DNA from: CBDFGQ01 sp965247295 | Lineage (GTDB): Bacteria; Chloroflexota; Dehalococcoidia; Lucifugimonadales; JAGWBF01 | DNA length: 64,000 nucleotides | Direction: 5' to 3' | Assembly: GCA_965247295.1 (NCBI GenBank) | Contig: CBDFGQ010000007.1 | Span: forward strand, 124,001 to 188,000 | In this document: one piece after another, positions 7,987 to 15,952 of the stretch | How positions within the stretch are numbered: the first letter of the stretch is position 1 | How the letters are laid out: each line of letters starts with the position of its first letter | Program-made: the position numbers and the translations under genes | Notes under the pieces: generated by a model | What the model saw: the letters and a program-made list of their open reading frames with translations, nothing else | Databases searched by the model: none | Told to the model about the DNA's origin: nothing

Positions 7987-8967
7987 ATGGACCAGACTGT
8001 CAAACGGCTCCTGGAGGGAGACCAGCGGGCTATCTCGCGCCTCATATCCCTGGTAGAAACGGGAGACCGGCGCGGCGCGGAGCTGATGGCGCAAGTCCAC
8101 CCTCACACCGGAACGGCCTACTGCGTAGGAATCACCGGACCGCCGGGGGTGGGCAAGAGCACCATAGTTGACCGTCTGGCAGAGCTAATGCGCGGCCGTG
8201 GGCTCTCGGTGGGCATTATCGCAGTGGACCCCTCTAGTCCTTCTAGCGGCGGTGCCTTTCTGGGCGACAGGATAAGGATGAGGCGTCATTACGTGGACCC
8301 GGGCGTCTTCATACGGAGCATGGCCACGCGCGGGGGTACTGGTGGAGTTCCGAGAGTGATAGCAGGGGCGGTTCGCATCATGGATGCTTCGGGCAAAGAC
8401 GTTGTATTGGTGGAGACGGTGGGTGTGGGCCAGACCGAGCTGGGTATCATGGGCGTCGCGGATACGGTGATCGTTACCCTCGTCCCCGAGGCCGGCGATG
8501 TAATACAGGCCCTCAAAGCCGGCCTCATGGAGATAGCCGATATATTCGTGGTGAATAAGGCCGATAGAGAGGGGGCGGACCAGATGGTGGTGGCCATCAA
8601 CTCCATGCTCAGTATGGCCATGGATCCTGGGGAGTGGGATACTCCTGTCCTCACTACTCAAGCCCAAAAGAATGAAGGCGTAGAGGAGCTTTACGGCGAA
8701 GTGCTACGCCACCGAGATCACCTTGAACGGACCTCGGGACTGGAACGGAGACGACAGGACCGCAGAGGTGAAGAGTTCCTGGGGGCGATCGAAGAAGAGC
8801 TAGGCCGCAGGCTGAAGGTGCTAATCTCCCGCGATGTGACATTGAGCGCCCTTCTGGAGGATGTGAGAGGGGGCAGGATGGAGCCGTACTCGGCAGCTCT
8901 GGAGATTTTGGACGGCGACCGTCCCCTGGCGATGGGGGCCTCCATCGACAAGCTCATAGCGGGCTGA
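7987..8967 (+). CDS. meaB: Methylmalonyl-CoA mutase-associated GTPase MeaB
   Basis: G3E-family P-loop GTPase (MeaB/ArgK) that guards adenosylcobalamin loading of methylmalonyl-CoA mutase and related B12 mutases. Walker A GPPGVGKST lies at residues 51-59, switch regions follow with DPSSPSSGGAFLGDR and FIRSMATRG, then ETVGVGQTE and the guanine-specificity NKAD near 197. The length of 326 is normal. The ATG at 7987 gives the expected N-terminal helix (VKRLLEGDQRAISRLISLVE). The mutase genes themselves are not in the window. It fits the cell's adenosylcobalamin economy, shown by two adenosyltransferases and the 50-64 kb cobalamin locus. Confidence 0.95.
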   Translation: MDQTVKRLLEGDQRAISRLISLVETGDRRGAELMAQVHPHTGTAYCVGITGPPGVGKSTIVDRLAELMRGRGLSVGIIAVDPSSPSSGGAFLGDRIRMRRHYVDPGVFIRSMATRGGTGGVPRVIAGAVRIMDASGKDVVLVETVGVGQTELGIMGVADTVIVTLVPEAGDVIQALKAGLMEIADIFVVNKADREGADQMVVAINSMLSMAMDPGEWDTPVLTTQAQKNEGVEELYGEVLRHRDHLERTSGLERRRQDRRGEEFLGAIEEELGRRLKVLISRDVTLSALLEDVRGGRMEPYSAALEILDGDRPLAMGASIDKLIAG

Positions 8968-9102
8968 CTTCCCTCCGGCGAGCGGAATTGAGCACCGATA
9001 TTCCTGGGCCTGTCCTCGGTACACTTGCGGGGTCTGCGAGCTGACCTAGCTCAGCTTCCGGCTATTATGGTGTCGGCCAAAACATAAACGTGGGGGGCTT
9101 CC

Positions 9103-9771
9103 ATGTCGTTCTTGGGCATCGATCTCAGTGCATCATCAAGACGTGATAGCGTTTGCGCCCTGCTGGATAATGGTGCCAAACTGGCCCACCTGGACCGCTT
9201 TAGGACCTTTGATGAGTTATGGGGCATCCTTAAAGTTTACCAGCCATCCTTGATAGCAATTGACGCCCCGCTGTCCCTTCCCCTCGGCCTCGACTGCCTG
9301 GAGGAAAGTCATGACTGCTCTCCCTCCCTCGCCACGAAGGGCCGTTCCTCCGAGCAAGAGTTGGCGCAGATGCACATCGGCTGCTTTTTCACCACCAAGA
9401 GATCGATCATCAAGACCCTGATATACCGTGGAATGGAGCTCCATCGCGACCTCGTGCAGAAGGGATACCAGGTGATAGAGGTATACCCCTACGCGACGAA
9501 GGTAGTCCTCTTCGGCGACAAGATGCCACCCAAGAATACAGCCCGGGGTCTGGCCTTCCTCAAAGAAAGGCTGCCCCAGGTGATCGATGGGCTGGACTGG
9601 TGCACGCTGGACGTGAACCACGACGGGTGCGATGCCCTTCTTGCCGCCTATACCGCCTGTTTGCACGATGAAAATCGGACCGATTTACTGGGCATACCCG
9701 AGGAGGGGCAGATCGTGGTACCGAAGCTCCTCTCCGGGCGCCTCCGCTCAACCTCGGCGCCCCGTACATAA
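9103..9771 (+). CDS. DUF429 domain protein (RNase H-like fold)
   Basis: 222-residue soluble protein of the DUF429 family, thought to be RNase H-fold nucleases or regulators without a settled function. It starts SFLGIDLSASSRR (GIDLS motif with the first acidic residue), has AIDAPLSLP near residue 50 and CTLDVNHDGCDALLAAYTA near the C-terminus, the acidic Asp of the last motif. The middle stretch FFTTKRSIIKTLIYRGMEL and the VIEVYPYATK motif are also typical. ATG at 9103, with GGGGGG about 10 bases upstream. No partner gene is obvious; hpf follows after about 70 bases on the same strand. Confidence 0.82.
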   Translation: MSFLGIDLSASSRRDSVCALLDNGAKLAHLDRFRTFDELWGILKVYQPSLIAIDAPLSLPLGLDCLEESHDCSPSLATKGRSSEQELAQMHIGCFFTTKRSIIKTLIYRGMELHRDLVQKGYQVIEVYPYATKVVLFGDKMPPKNTARGLAFLKERLPQVIDGLDWCTLDVNHDGCDALLAAYTACLHDENRTDLLGIPEEGQIVVPKLLSGRLRSTSAPRT

Positions 9772-9843
9772 CCATATCCTTGCTCCGAAAGCTGGCCCCG
9801 GTTTAAAATCAAGGCGTAGAGTCCCGCTGAGAGGTGTATTGCC

Positions 9844-10431
9844 ATGGAGCTGGAGATACACGCCCGTAATCTAGAGCTGAATGAGAAGAGCCGGGACTAC
9901 ATTACCCGAAAGGTTAACAAGCTGAGTCGACATCTTCCGGGCATCACCACGGCCACCGTCGAGCTGGCCCGTGAGAACACCAGGGTCCAGGACCAGAGGG
10001 TAGTGGTGCAGGTTACTCTCGATATCGGCGGTACCTTTCTCAGGGCTGAAGAGCGGGGTGCCAACGCCGTGGCGGCCGTGGATTCCGTTACCAATGTGAT
10101 GGACCGAAGGGTGGAGCGCTACAAGGGGAAGGTTTACAAGAGCCAGCAGGCAAAAAAGGCCGGCAAGGACACATCGATCAGGTCGCTCGGGTTAACGCCT
10201 GAAATTGATGGGGATGGCCCTACAGTCGATGAGTTCTATGAGGCCAATGGCACGCCCGTGAGGGTAAAGCGCTTTCCGGTCAAGCCCATGACCATGGACG
10301 AGGCGGCCTTTCAGATGGAGCTGCTGGGCCACGACTTCTTCCTGTTTCTCAACCAAGAGACCGACCAGTACAGCTTGTTGTACAAACGCCGCGTCGGCGA
10401 CTACGGCCTCATCCAACCTGAACCGCTGTAG
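9844..10431 (+). CDS. hpf: Long-form ribosome hibernation promoting factor
   Basis: Long HPF (RaiA/YfiA family), which binds the 30S decoding site and dimerises ribosomes into inactive 100S particles under starvation. Residues 1-100 form the N-terminal S30AE domain (ELEIHARNLELNEKSRDYITRKVNKL), a charged linker follows, and the C-terminal dimerisation domain runs from about residue 136 (VRVKRFPVKPMTMDEAAFQM to FLNQETDQYSLLYKRRVGDYGLI). At 195 residues it matches the long form. ATG start with AGAGGTG upstream. It stands alone and is followed by a hairpin-rich spacer. Confidence 0.93.
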   Translation: MELEIHARNLELNEKSRDYITRKVNKLSRHLPGITTATVELARENTRVQDQRVVVQVTLDIGGTFLRAEERGANAVAAVDSVTNVMDRRVERYKGKVYKSQQAKKAGKDTSIRSLGLTPEIDGDGPTVDEFYEANGTPVRVKRFPVKPMTMDEAAFQMELLGHDFFLFLNQETDQYSLLYKRRVGDYGLIQPEPL

Positions 10432-10432
10432 C

Positions 10433-10612
10433 GCCCCTCCAGGGGGGCACCCCCATCCTAAACCTTCCCCCATCGAGGGGGATGTAACTGTCTCCCCCTA
10501 CGCGGCCTTTTCTCATCCAGGGGGAAGGGACTTCTCTCCCCATTGATGGGGGAGAGTCAGAGAGGGGGTGATTTCGCTCCCATCCCAACCTTCTCCCACC
10601 GAGAGGGAAGGG
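10433..10612. repeat. Array of small C-run/G-run hairpins
   Basis: The 180-base gap between convergent hpf and the slipin gene is made of successive short palindromes: GCCCC/GGGGC (10433-10448), CCCCC/GGGGG (about 10467-10481), CTCTCCCC/GGGGGAGAG (about 10533-10556) and CTCCC/GAGGG near the end. Units share the pattern CTCCCC-n-GGGGAG. This looks like a decayed dispersed palindromic element and may double as a terminator for both genes. No coding content. Confidence 0.55.
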
Positions 10613-10615
10613 ATG

Positions 10616-11479
10616 CTAGGATTTACTGTCCCCCTGACTCTTGCCTCCACCAAGTCCCAGGAAGGGCTGGAGCATGGAGGTGAACTCCATGGGGAAGATG
10701 AACTTTGTGGACGGGCTGCTGCCCAGGGACTTTAGGGTTTCGAAGTACTGGAGGCTCATGGTCTTGACGTCCACCGTATTGGCCACCTGATAGATCCTGT
10801 CGAGAGCCGTGCTGAATCCCTCGGCCCTGAGCACCGCCGCCTGCTGATCGCCTTCGGCCTGCAGTATCTCCGCCTGACGGTCACCCTCGGCCTTGAGGAT
10901 GGAAGCCTGTTTCTCCCCCTCGGCCCGGTTGATCTCGGCCTGGCGCTGTCCCTCGGACTCCGTGATATCCGCCGTCTTGATGGCCGCCGCGGACTTCTCC
11001 CGCTCCATGGCAGCCTTCACCCCCGGCGGAGGGTCGATCTCGTTTATGGCCACCTGGGTCACCTTCACTCCCCAGCGCCCCGTCTCCGCATCCAGCTGCA
11101 CTTGGAGGGTGCTCGTGATCCTCTCCCGCTCGGCCAGGGCCTGCGCCAGAGTCGTGGAGCCGATGACAGACCTCAGGTTCGCCACCGCCAGGTTGATGAC
11201 GGCGGCTTCGACGTTTTCCACGTTCAGTACCGCTTTCTCGGCCTCCGCCTCCAGGATCCTCATGTAGATCACAAAGTCCATGTCCACCACCACGTTGTCG
11301 GCGGTGATGTACTTCTGTGTGGGTACGCGCCGGACCCTTTCTCGCAGGTCGATGATGCGCCCGGTCTCCATAATGGGAATCACAATACGCAAGCCAGCGC
11401 CGGGAGTGCGGTCGTGGTTCCCCCACTTTAAGACCACCATTTTCTCATACTGTTTGACCACCACAATTCCTACTGCCAT
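10616..11479 (-). CDS. SPFH/band 7 protein (slipin, stomatin-like)
   Basis: Stomatin-like protein of the SPFH family, scaffolds of ordered membrane patches and partners of NfeD proteases. The band-7 domain covers about residues 10-190 (GAGLRIVIPIMETGRIIDLRE, then VTQVAINEIDPPPGVKAAM). It is followed by a coiled-coil of Ala/Glu-rich repeats (AEGEKQASILKAEGDRQAEI), with FLGLGGG near the end. The 287 residues lack the N-terminal hydrophobic anchor of many slipins; the start MAVGIVVVKQYEKM is only weakly hydrophobic. ATG 11479 has AGGAGG five bases upstream. It lies 34 bases after nfeD in the same direction, the classic NfeD-slipin pair, so NfeD is likely its processing protease. Confidence 0.88.
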   Translation of the reverse strand: MAVGIVVVKQYEKMVVLKWGNHDRTPGAGLRIVIPIMETGRIIDLRERVRRVPTQKYITADNVVVDMDFVIYMRILEAEAEKAVLNVENVEAAVINLAVANLRSVIGSTTLAQALAERERITSTLQVQLDAETGRWGVKVTQVAINEIDPPPGVKAAMEREKSAAAIKTADITESEGQRQAEINRAEGEKQASILKAEGDRQAEILQAEGDQQAAVLRAEGFSTALDRIYQVANTVDVKTMSLQYFETLKSLGSSPSTKFIFPMEFTSMLQPFLGLGGGKSQGDSKS

Positions 11480-11513
11480 GGAGACCTCCTGAGACCTGGT
11501 GTTGGATAGTACC

Positions 11514-12899
11514 CTAGGCCGTCTGGTCTTCGACCCGAGCCACAGTCAGGATGTTGCCTTCCACCTTTAGCACCCTGACCCTTTCGCCCGATTCGATAAC
11601 GTTACCATCTTCGCTAACCGCTGTCCACACTTCGCTCTCCACCTGCACCGTCCCCCGGGGCGTCAGGTCCGTATTGGCCGTGCCCACGATCCCTATCAAG
11701 GGCGACGGGACCGGCTCCGGCCGAACTTCGGTGCGCCGCGACTGGACTGCCGTGCGGATGAACCAGATACCAAACAGGGTGAACGCCCCGGACAGGGAGC
11801 CCAGCAGCCAAAGACTTACCCGGACGGAGGGGAGGGTCGGTGACGGCGTGCCGAAGCTGGAGAACAGTAGCAGCCCCCCCAGGACGAAGCTCACTATGGC
11901 GGCTATACCCAGTATCCCGAAGCCCGCCACGAACAGTTCTGCTACCACAAGCGCCCCGGCAAGGAGAATAAAGCCTGCCGCGGCCCAGTTGACGGGCAGA
12001 TTGCCCAGGCTGACGAAGGCGAGGATCAGGAGGATCACCCCGATCACACCGGGAAAGATGATGCCCGGGTTAAAGAACTCGATCACGAGCCCCAGGCCGC
12101 CTAGAGAGAGGAGCAGGAAGGAGACGTTGGGGTCGGCAAGGAAGAAGAGGAACTTCTCGATGACGGTCATGTTTATTTCCCGGAGGTGCAGGTCCCGGGT
12201 ATTCAGCGTCCGAGTCCATGACGCCGTCTCCACTGTCCTACCATCTAACTGCTCCAGCAGGTCGTCCATATTCTTGGCTATGAAGTCCACCACTCGCAGC
12301 TCCACCGCCTGCTCAGCATCGTAGGATTTGGGCTCGGGCTCGGTCACCGTGTCCTGTAGCGCCTCCGCGTTCCTACCGCGTTCCTCAGCTATGCCCCGCA
12401 TCAATGCCAGGGTGTGCTGGACCACCTTGCTTTTCAAGGTATCCTCGATGTCTTCTCCACCCGAGCTCACCGGAGCCGCCGCGCCAATGTTGGTGGCAGG
12501 GGCCATAACGGCGACATTAGCCGCGGCGGTAATGAACGTGCCCGCAGAGGTAGCACCGCCTCCTGGGGGATATACGTATACCACAGTGATGACCCGGTCA
12601 CTGAGGAGGTCCTTTACTATCTTCTCGGTGGAACTCAGCAGGCCGCCAAGGGTATCCAGCTTGATAATCACGATTTCTGCCCCGTCTTTTTCCCCCTTTT
12701 TTATGGCCCGTGAGATAAACCTTTGGGTTACGGGGTTGATCATCCCGTCCACCTCCGCCACCAGCCCGTGGCGCTCCTGCGCGCTTGGCTTAAACCCGGC
12801 GCCCGCCAGCGCGGTTCCAACCGTGCCCAGGGCCAACATCACCGCTATGAGCAGGAGGGTGACTCGATGAAATGGTGTCGGTCTGAAATTAGGCGCCAC
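11514..12899 (-). CDS. nfeD: NfeD-family membrane serine protease
   Basis: Long NfeD (PH1510-type): an N-terminal ClpP-like serine protease, a multi-helix membrane domain and a C-terminal OB-fold. Residues 12-34 form a signal/anchor helix (VTLLLIAVMLALGTVGTALAG). The protease domain has KLDTLGGLL, then GGGATSAGTF with the nucleophile Ser and MAPATNIGAAAPV; the catalytic Lys is probably in TLKSKVVQH. Helices follow from about residue 255 (FLFFLADPNVSFLLLSLGG) and the last 70 residues are the OB domain (GIVGTANTDLTPRGTVQVES). Start GTG at 12899. The partner slipin is 34 bases downstream. Confidence 0.9.
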   Translation of the reverse strand: MAPNFRPTPFHRVTLLLIAVMLALGTVGTALAGAGFKPSAQERHGLVAEVDGMINPVTQRFISRAIKKGEKDGAEIVIIKLDTLGGLLSSTEKIVKDLLSDRVITVVYVYPPGGGATSAGTFITAAANVAVMAPATNIGAAAPVSSGGEDIEDTLKSKVVQHTLALMRGIAEERGRNAEALQDTVTEPEPKSYDAEQAVELRVVDFIAKNMDDLLEQLDGRTVETASWTRTLNTRDLHLREINMTVIEKFLFFLADPNVSFLLLSLGGLGLVIEFFNPGIIFPGVIGVILLILAFVSLGNLPVNWAAAGFILLAGALVVAELFVAGFGILGIAAIVSFVLGGLLLFSSFGTPSPTLPSVRVSLWLLGSLSGAFTLFGIWFIRTAVQSRRTEVRPEPVPSPLIGIVGTANTDLTPRGTVQVESEVWTAVSEDGNVIESGERVRVLKVEGNILTVARVEDQTA

Positions 12900-13232
12900 T
12901 AATACGGCTCCCCTTCGGACTCAGAAGGCGGAAGGATCTCCTTACCAAGTTAATAATTACCGCGGTAGGTATGGTTGTCAACCTTATGCCACCTTCGGCC
13001 CCGTGGGTGCGAATCGGGAGTGCCTCTGACTGACTCCCATATGCGTTCCATGACACGGACATTCCCCGCGCCGGCATCGTTGACACTCAGGCGTGGGGAG
13101 TCTAGACTACTGCTCGTGATCCGGACTGGACCAGCGCCCTCAATTACAGGCTCATCGAAAGCGGCAAGGTGGTGGGATTGGGCTCGTGGTCTCTACGATA
13201 GACGGGTGTAGGTGCGTGAGAAGGGGGCCAAG
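12900..13232. other. Divergent intergenic region between nfeD and glyA
   Basis: About 330 bases. No RNA motif is recognised. A short frame (from about 13109 to TAG at about 13201) reads RDPDWTSALNYRLIESGKV and looks protein-like, but it has no start codon and a stop just upstream; it may be the tail of a decayed gene. The promoters of nfeD and glyA should lie here but are not clear by eye. Confidence 0.35.
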
Positions 13233-14480
13233 GTGACTCTGGCGGAGTGGGACCCGGAGGTCGATCAGGCTATCCAAATGGAGAACGAGCGCCAGCGAAG
13301 GAGCATCGTGCTGGTTGCCTCAGAGAACTACGCGAGCCGGGGTGTGCTTCAGGCCCAGGCCTCGGTGATGAACAACAAGTACGCCGAGGGCTACCCCGGC
13401 AAGAGATATTACGGTGGCTGCCAGTACGTTGATATCGTGGAGCGCCTGGCTATGGATAGGGCCAAAGTCCTCTTCAAGGCCGAGCATGCCAATGTGCAGC
13501 CTCACAGCGGGGCCCAGGCCAATATGGCCGCCTACTTCGCCCTCCTCGAGCCCGGGAATACGGTGATGGGGATGCGCCTCGACCAGGGTGGCCACCTCAC
13601 CCACGGAAGCCCGGTGAACTTCTCGGGGAAGCTCTACAACTTCGTAGCCTATGGCGTGGACCGGGAAACGGAGACTATCGACTACGAGGAGGTGCGAACT
13701 CTGGCCAGGACGCACATGCCGGCGCTCATCGTCGCTGGCTACACGGCGTATCCGCGCACGGTGGACTTCGCCCGCTTCCGCGACATAGCCGATGATGTGG
13801 GTGCCGTCCTCATGGTGGACATGGCCCATATTGCGGGGCTTATTGCCGCAGGAGTACATCCCTCCTGCTTTCCCCATGCCCAGGTGGTGACATCCACCAC
13901 CCAGAAGACCCTCAGGGGCCCTCGCGGCGGCCTGATCCTCTGCAGCGAGGAGCTTGGGCAAAAGATCGACCGGGCCGTTTTCCCTGTGACCCAGGGAGGG
14001 CCTTTTATGCATATAATCGCCGCCAAAGCTGTCTGCTTCGGCGAGGCCATGAGGTCCGAATTTGTCGCCTACCAGAGGCAGACGGTAGAAAACGCCCGCA
14101 CCCTGGCCCAAGCGCTGGCGGATGCGGGACTTCGCATTGTCTCGGGCGGGACCGACAACCATCTACTGCTGGTGGACCTCACGCCTCTGGGCATCACCGG
14201 TCAGGATGCCGAAGCTGCCCTGGAGCGGGTAAACGTCGTAGTCAATAAAAACGCCATTCCCTACGACACACGCCCTCCGCGCATAGCCAGCGGGCTCCGC
14301 CTCGGTACGCCGGCCGTCACCAGTAGGGGCTTCATGGGTGTGGAGATGAAACGGGTAGCGGGCCTGATCTCTAGGCTGCTGTCCTCTATAGGGGACCAAC
14401 GGGTTGAGAATGATGTCAGGGAAGAAGTGGACACGCTGGTATCCCGTTTTCCTGTGCCCGGCCTGGACCCTCAGTGTTGA
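13233..14480 (+). CDS. glyA: Serine hydroxymethyltransferase
   Basis: PLP enzyme interconverting serine plus tetrahydrofolate with glycine plus methylene-tetrahydrofolate, the one-carbon donor used by ThyX among others. Hallmarks: LVASENYAS near the N-terminus, NKYAEGYPGKRYYGG, HSGAQANMAAY, the AHIAGLIAAG Asp/His region, and the PLP-lysine in TTQKTLRGPRGG (about residue 225). The length of about 415 is normal. An in-frame GTG at 13212 exists, but GTG 13233 has AAGGGGG five bases upstream and starts closer to the family's N-terminus, so I prefer it. The stop codon overlaps the -35 box of a downstream promoter. Confidence 0.95.
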   Translation: MTLAEWDPEVDQAIQMENERQRRSIVLVASENYASRGVLQAQASVMNNKYAEGYPGKRYYGGCQYVDIVERLAMDRAKVLFKAEHANVQPHSGAQANMAAYFALLEPGNTVMGMRLDQGGHLTHGSPVNFSGKLYNFVAYGVDRETETIDYEEVRTLARTHMPALIVAGYTAYPRTVDFARFRDIADDVGAVLMVDMAHIAGLIAAGVHPSCFPHAQVVTSTTQKTLRGPRGGLILCSEELGQKIDRAVFPVTQGGPFMHIIAAKAVCFGEAMRSEFVAYQRQTVENARTLAQALADAGLRIVSGGTDNHLLLVDLTPLGITGQDAEAALERVNVVVNKNAIPYDTRPPRIASGLRLGTPAVTSRGFMGVEMKRVAGLISRLLSSIGDQRVENDVREEVDTLVSRFPVPGLDPQC

Positions 14481-14505
14481 CCGCGTTGCACCATTCTGGT
14501 ATAAT
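14477..14505 (+). promoter_or_regulatory. Strong promoter overlapping the glyA stop
   Basis: TTGACC at 14477-14482 and TATAAT at 14500-14505, spacer 17, with a TGg extended -10. The -35 includes the TGA stop of glyA. A second TATAAT is at 14541-14546 without a clear -35. It drives either a short terminated RNA (terminator at 14573) or the tRNA-Gln further on. Confidence 0.7.
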
Positions 14506-14572
14506 CCCTCCGCCTAGACTAAACAGCCTAGAAAACTGAATATAATCCTCCCTTCTAGAGAGAGAGAAACGA

Positions 14573-14613
14573 GGGGAGCGCAAGGCAGCTAGCCTACTGC
14601 GCTTCCCTTTTTT
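14573..14613 (+). terminator. Intrinsic terminator between glyA and tRNA-Gln
   Basis: Long stem GGGAGCGCA...TGCGCTTCCC (14574-14607) with one bulged T and an inner AGGC/GCCT stem, followed by TTTTTT at 14608-14613 and further T-rich bases. A textbook rho-independent terminator. It would end glyA transcripts and also any RNA started at the promoter overlapping the glyA stop. Confidence 0.85.
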
Positions 14614-14629
14614 GTTTGTAAAAAAGAAA

Positions 14630-14666
14630 CTGCCAGGGACTCGTTCTTGAGGCCAGTCCCTGGCAG
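14630..14666. promoter_or_regulatory. Perfect 12-bp hairpin upstream of tRNA-Gln
   Basis: CTGCCAGGGACT (14630-14641) and AGTCCCTGGCAG (14655-14666) are exact complements with a 13-base loop. It lies between the terminator and the 5' end of tRNA-Gln, 14 bases before the tRNA. It could be a processing signal in the precursor or a second terminator-like stem without a T run. Confidence 0.55.
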
Positions 14667-14680
14667 CTACACACCTGAGT

Positions 14681-14757
14681 GGGCCAGTAGCTAAGCTTGG
14701 CAAAGCACCCGACTCTGAATCGGGATACCGAGGGTTCGAATCCCTCCTGGCCCACCA
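14681..14757 (+). tRNA. tRNA-Gln (anticodon CUG)
   Basis: Complete cloverleaf. The acceptor stem GGGCCAG (14681-14687) pairs with CTGGCCC (14747-14753), discriminator A 14754 and encoded CCA 14755-14757. Anticodon stem CCCGA/TCGGG with loop CTCTGAA, anticodon CTG at 14715-14717, decoding CAG. T arm GAGGG-TTCGAAT-CCCTC at 14730-14746. The D stem is short (GCT/AGC), with GG in the loop. Confidence 0.96.
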
Positions 14758-14997
14758 CCCAAAGGAGGCGTCCCATGGGGTGTCTATATTATCTAGGCGG
14801 GAGGAACCCGCCGTCAACTGCGGTACGAATACACCTTCGCACTTGTATCCCCTAACGAGTGCAACGTATACCGTAACAACTGCCAAAGGATTGGTAACGA
14901 TAATGCGGCCAAAACAGTTGACGTTTAGCGGGTTTCGTAGTACGATTGTTCTAACAAAGACGAGGGCTCAGGCACCAACAGTACCTGAGCCTTCTGA

Positions 14998-15888
14998 GCC
15001 AACCAGGAAGGTGCAATCTTCCCGATAGCCTACCTCCAGCTTACCATATCCGCCGAGGCTCGGCAACTTCCACCCATCGTCGGGGAGTTGCGGGCTGTCT
15101 TTGATGGGCTTGATGACGATCCACTGATTGGAGCGCTCATCGGCCCTATTCGGCGCGGGCAAAAAGGCTATCCGGTTAGAGTCCTTTGGCACTGTTTCAT
15201 TGCCAAATACGTCATGGGACTGTCCTCTACCGCAGCCCTCATCCGTACCCTGGAGAACAACCCGTTTGTAGCTGAAGCCTGTGGTATATCCTCTCCTGAA
15301 GCTATCCCCCACAAGTCCACATTCAGCCGGTTCTTCGCAAAGCTGGCTCACCGAAAGTACCTGCCGCTGGTCAAAGACGTCTCCCGAGCGCTGGTTCGTA
15401 AGCACTACGCTACGTTGCCAGGATTCGGCAAGCGGGTTGCCATAGATAGCACGACTCTGAAGGGTTGGGTTAATGGCGGGAAGCCTAAGCCCTCGGACCC
15501 CGAGGCCAAGTGGTCGGTCAAGAACAACACGCATGGCAAAAAGGAATTCGTCTTGGGGTGGAAACTGCACCTGCTCGTGGACTGCGAGTTTGAGTTGCCA
15601 ATCGCCGCCAATGTTACCCCAGGCAATACGAGTGACGTGACTCGGGCCACCAATCTGCTCTCCGAGGCCCGCCGTACCTACAGCCGCTTCCTGCCTAGGT
15701 ACCTGATGGCTGACCAGGGATACTCCGGTAGGCCCCTCTTTAAGACCGTCCACCAACAGTTCAAGGCCATTCCTATCATCCTGGTGAACCGTACCCATAA
15801 AAGGCTGAAGAGTGAACTGGGAGAGTTCCAAAAGACTGAGGAGTTTAGGGCTTTGTATAGTCAGAGGCAGGCCGTGGAACGTGCTTAG
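14998..15888 (+). mobile_element. Truncated insertion sequence with DDE transposase (IS4/IS5-like)
   Basis: Transposase of the DDE_Tnp_1 class. Open frame from about 14998; the conserved region runs from LRAVFDGLDDDPLIGALIG onward. DDE residues: Asp in VAIDSTTLKG, Asp in LMADQGYSG, and Glu in QRQAVERA. The frame hits a stop right after ERA, although related proteins continue for some 40-60 residues, so the 3' end and right inverted repeat are lost. There is no good start: TTG 15088 is late, and an upstream frame beginning ATG 14902 (MRPKQLTFSG) reads toward it but ends at 15027 in a different phase, which suggests a frameshift. No inverted repeats or target duplication could be identified. 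The element is dead and its broken end abuts the rpsF promoter. Confidence 0.85.
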
Positions 15889-15890
15889 TG

Positions 15891-15920
15891 TTGAGCATCT
15901 GTCTGACAGAGTGTTATAAT
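15891..15920 (+). promoter_or_regulatory. Promoter of the rpsF operon
   Basis: TTGAGC at 15891-15896 and TATAAT at 15915-15920, spacer 18. It begins three bases after the premature stop of the broken transposase and lies 32 bases before the rpsF start. It leaves only a short 5' leader, too short for the S6:S18-binding leader RNA known from many bacteria. Confidence 0.7.
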
Positions 15921-15952
15921 CACTCCATAATAGATTGTCAGAGGAGCCCAGC

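Noticed and set aside
7935..8060. Strong ribosome site at 7935-7943 followed by a TTG frame before meaB
   Set aside because: The frame ends after about 35 codons, overlaps meaB in another phase and has no recognisable sequence; it may be chance or a leader peptide.
14968..15831. 287-codon minus-strand frame in the insertion sequence
   Set aside because: It is antisense to the transposase, whose DDE residues are clear on the plus strand.
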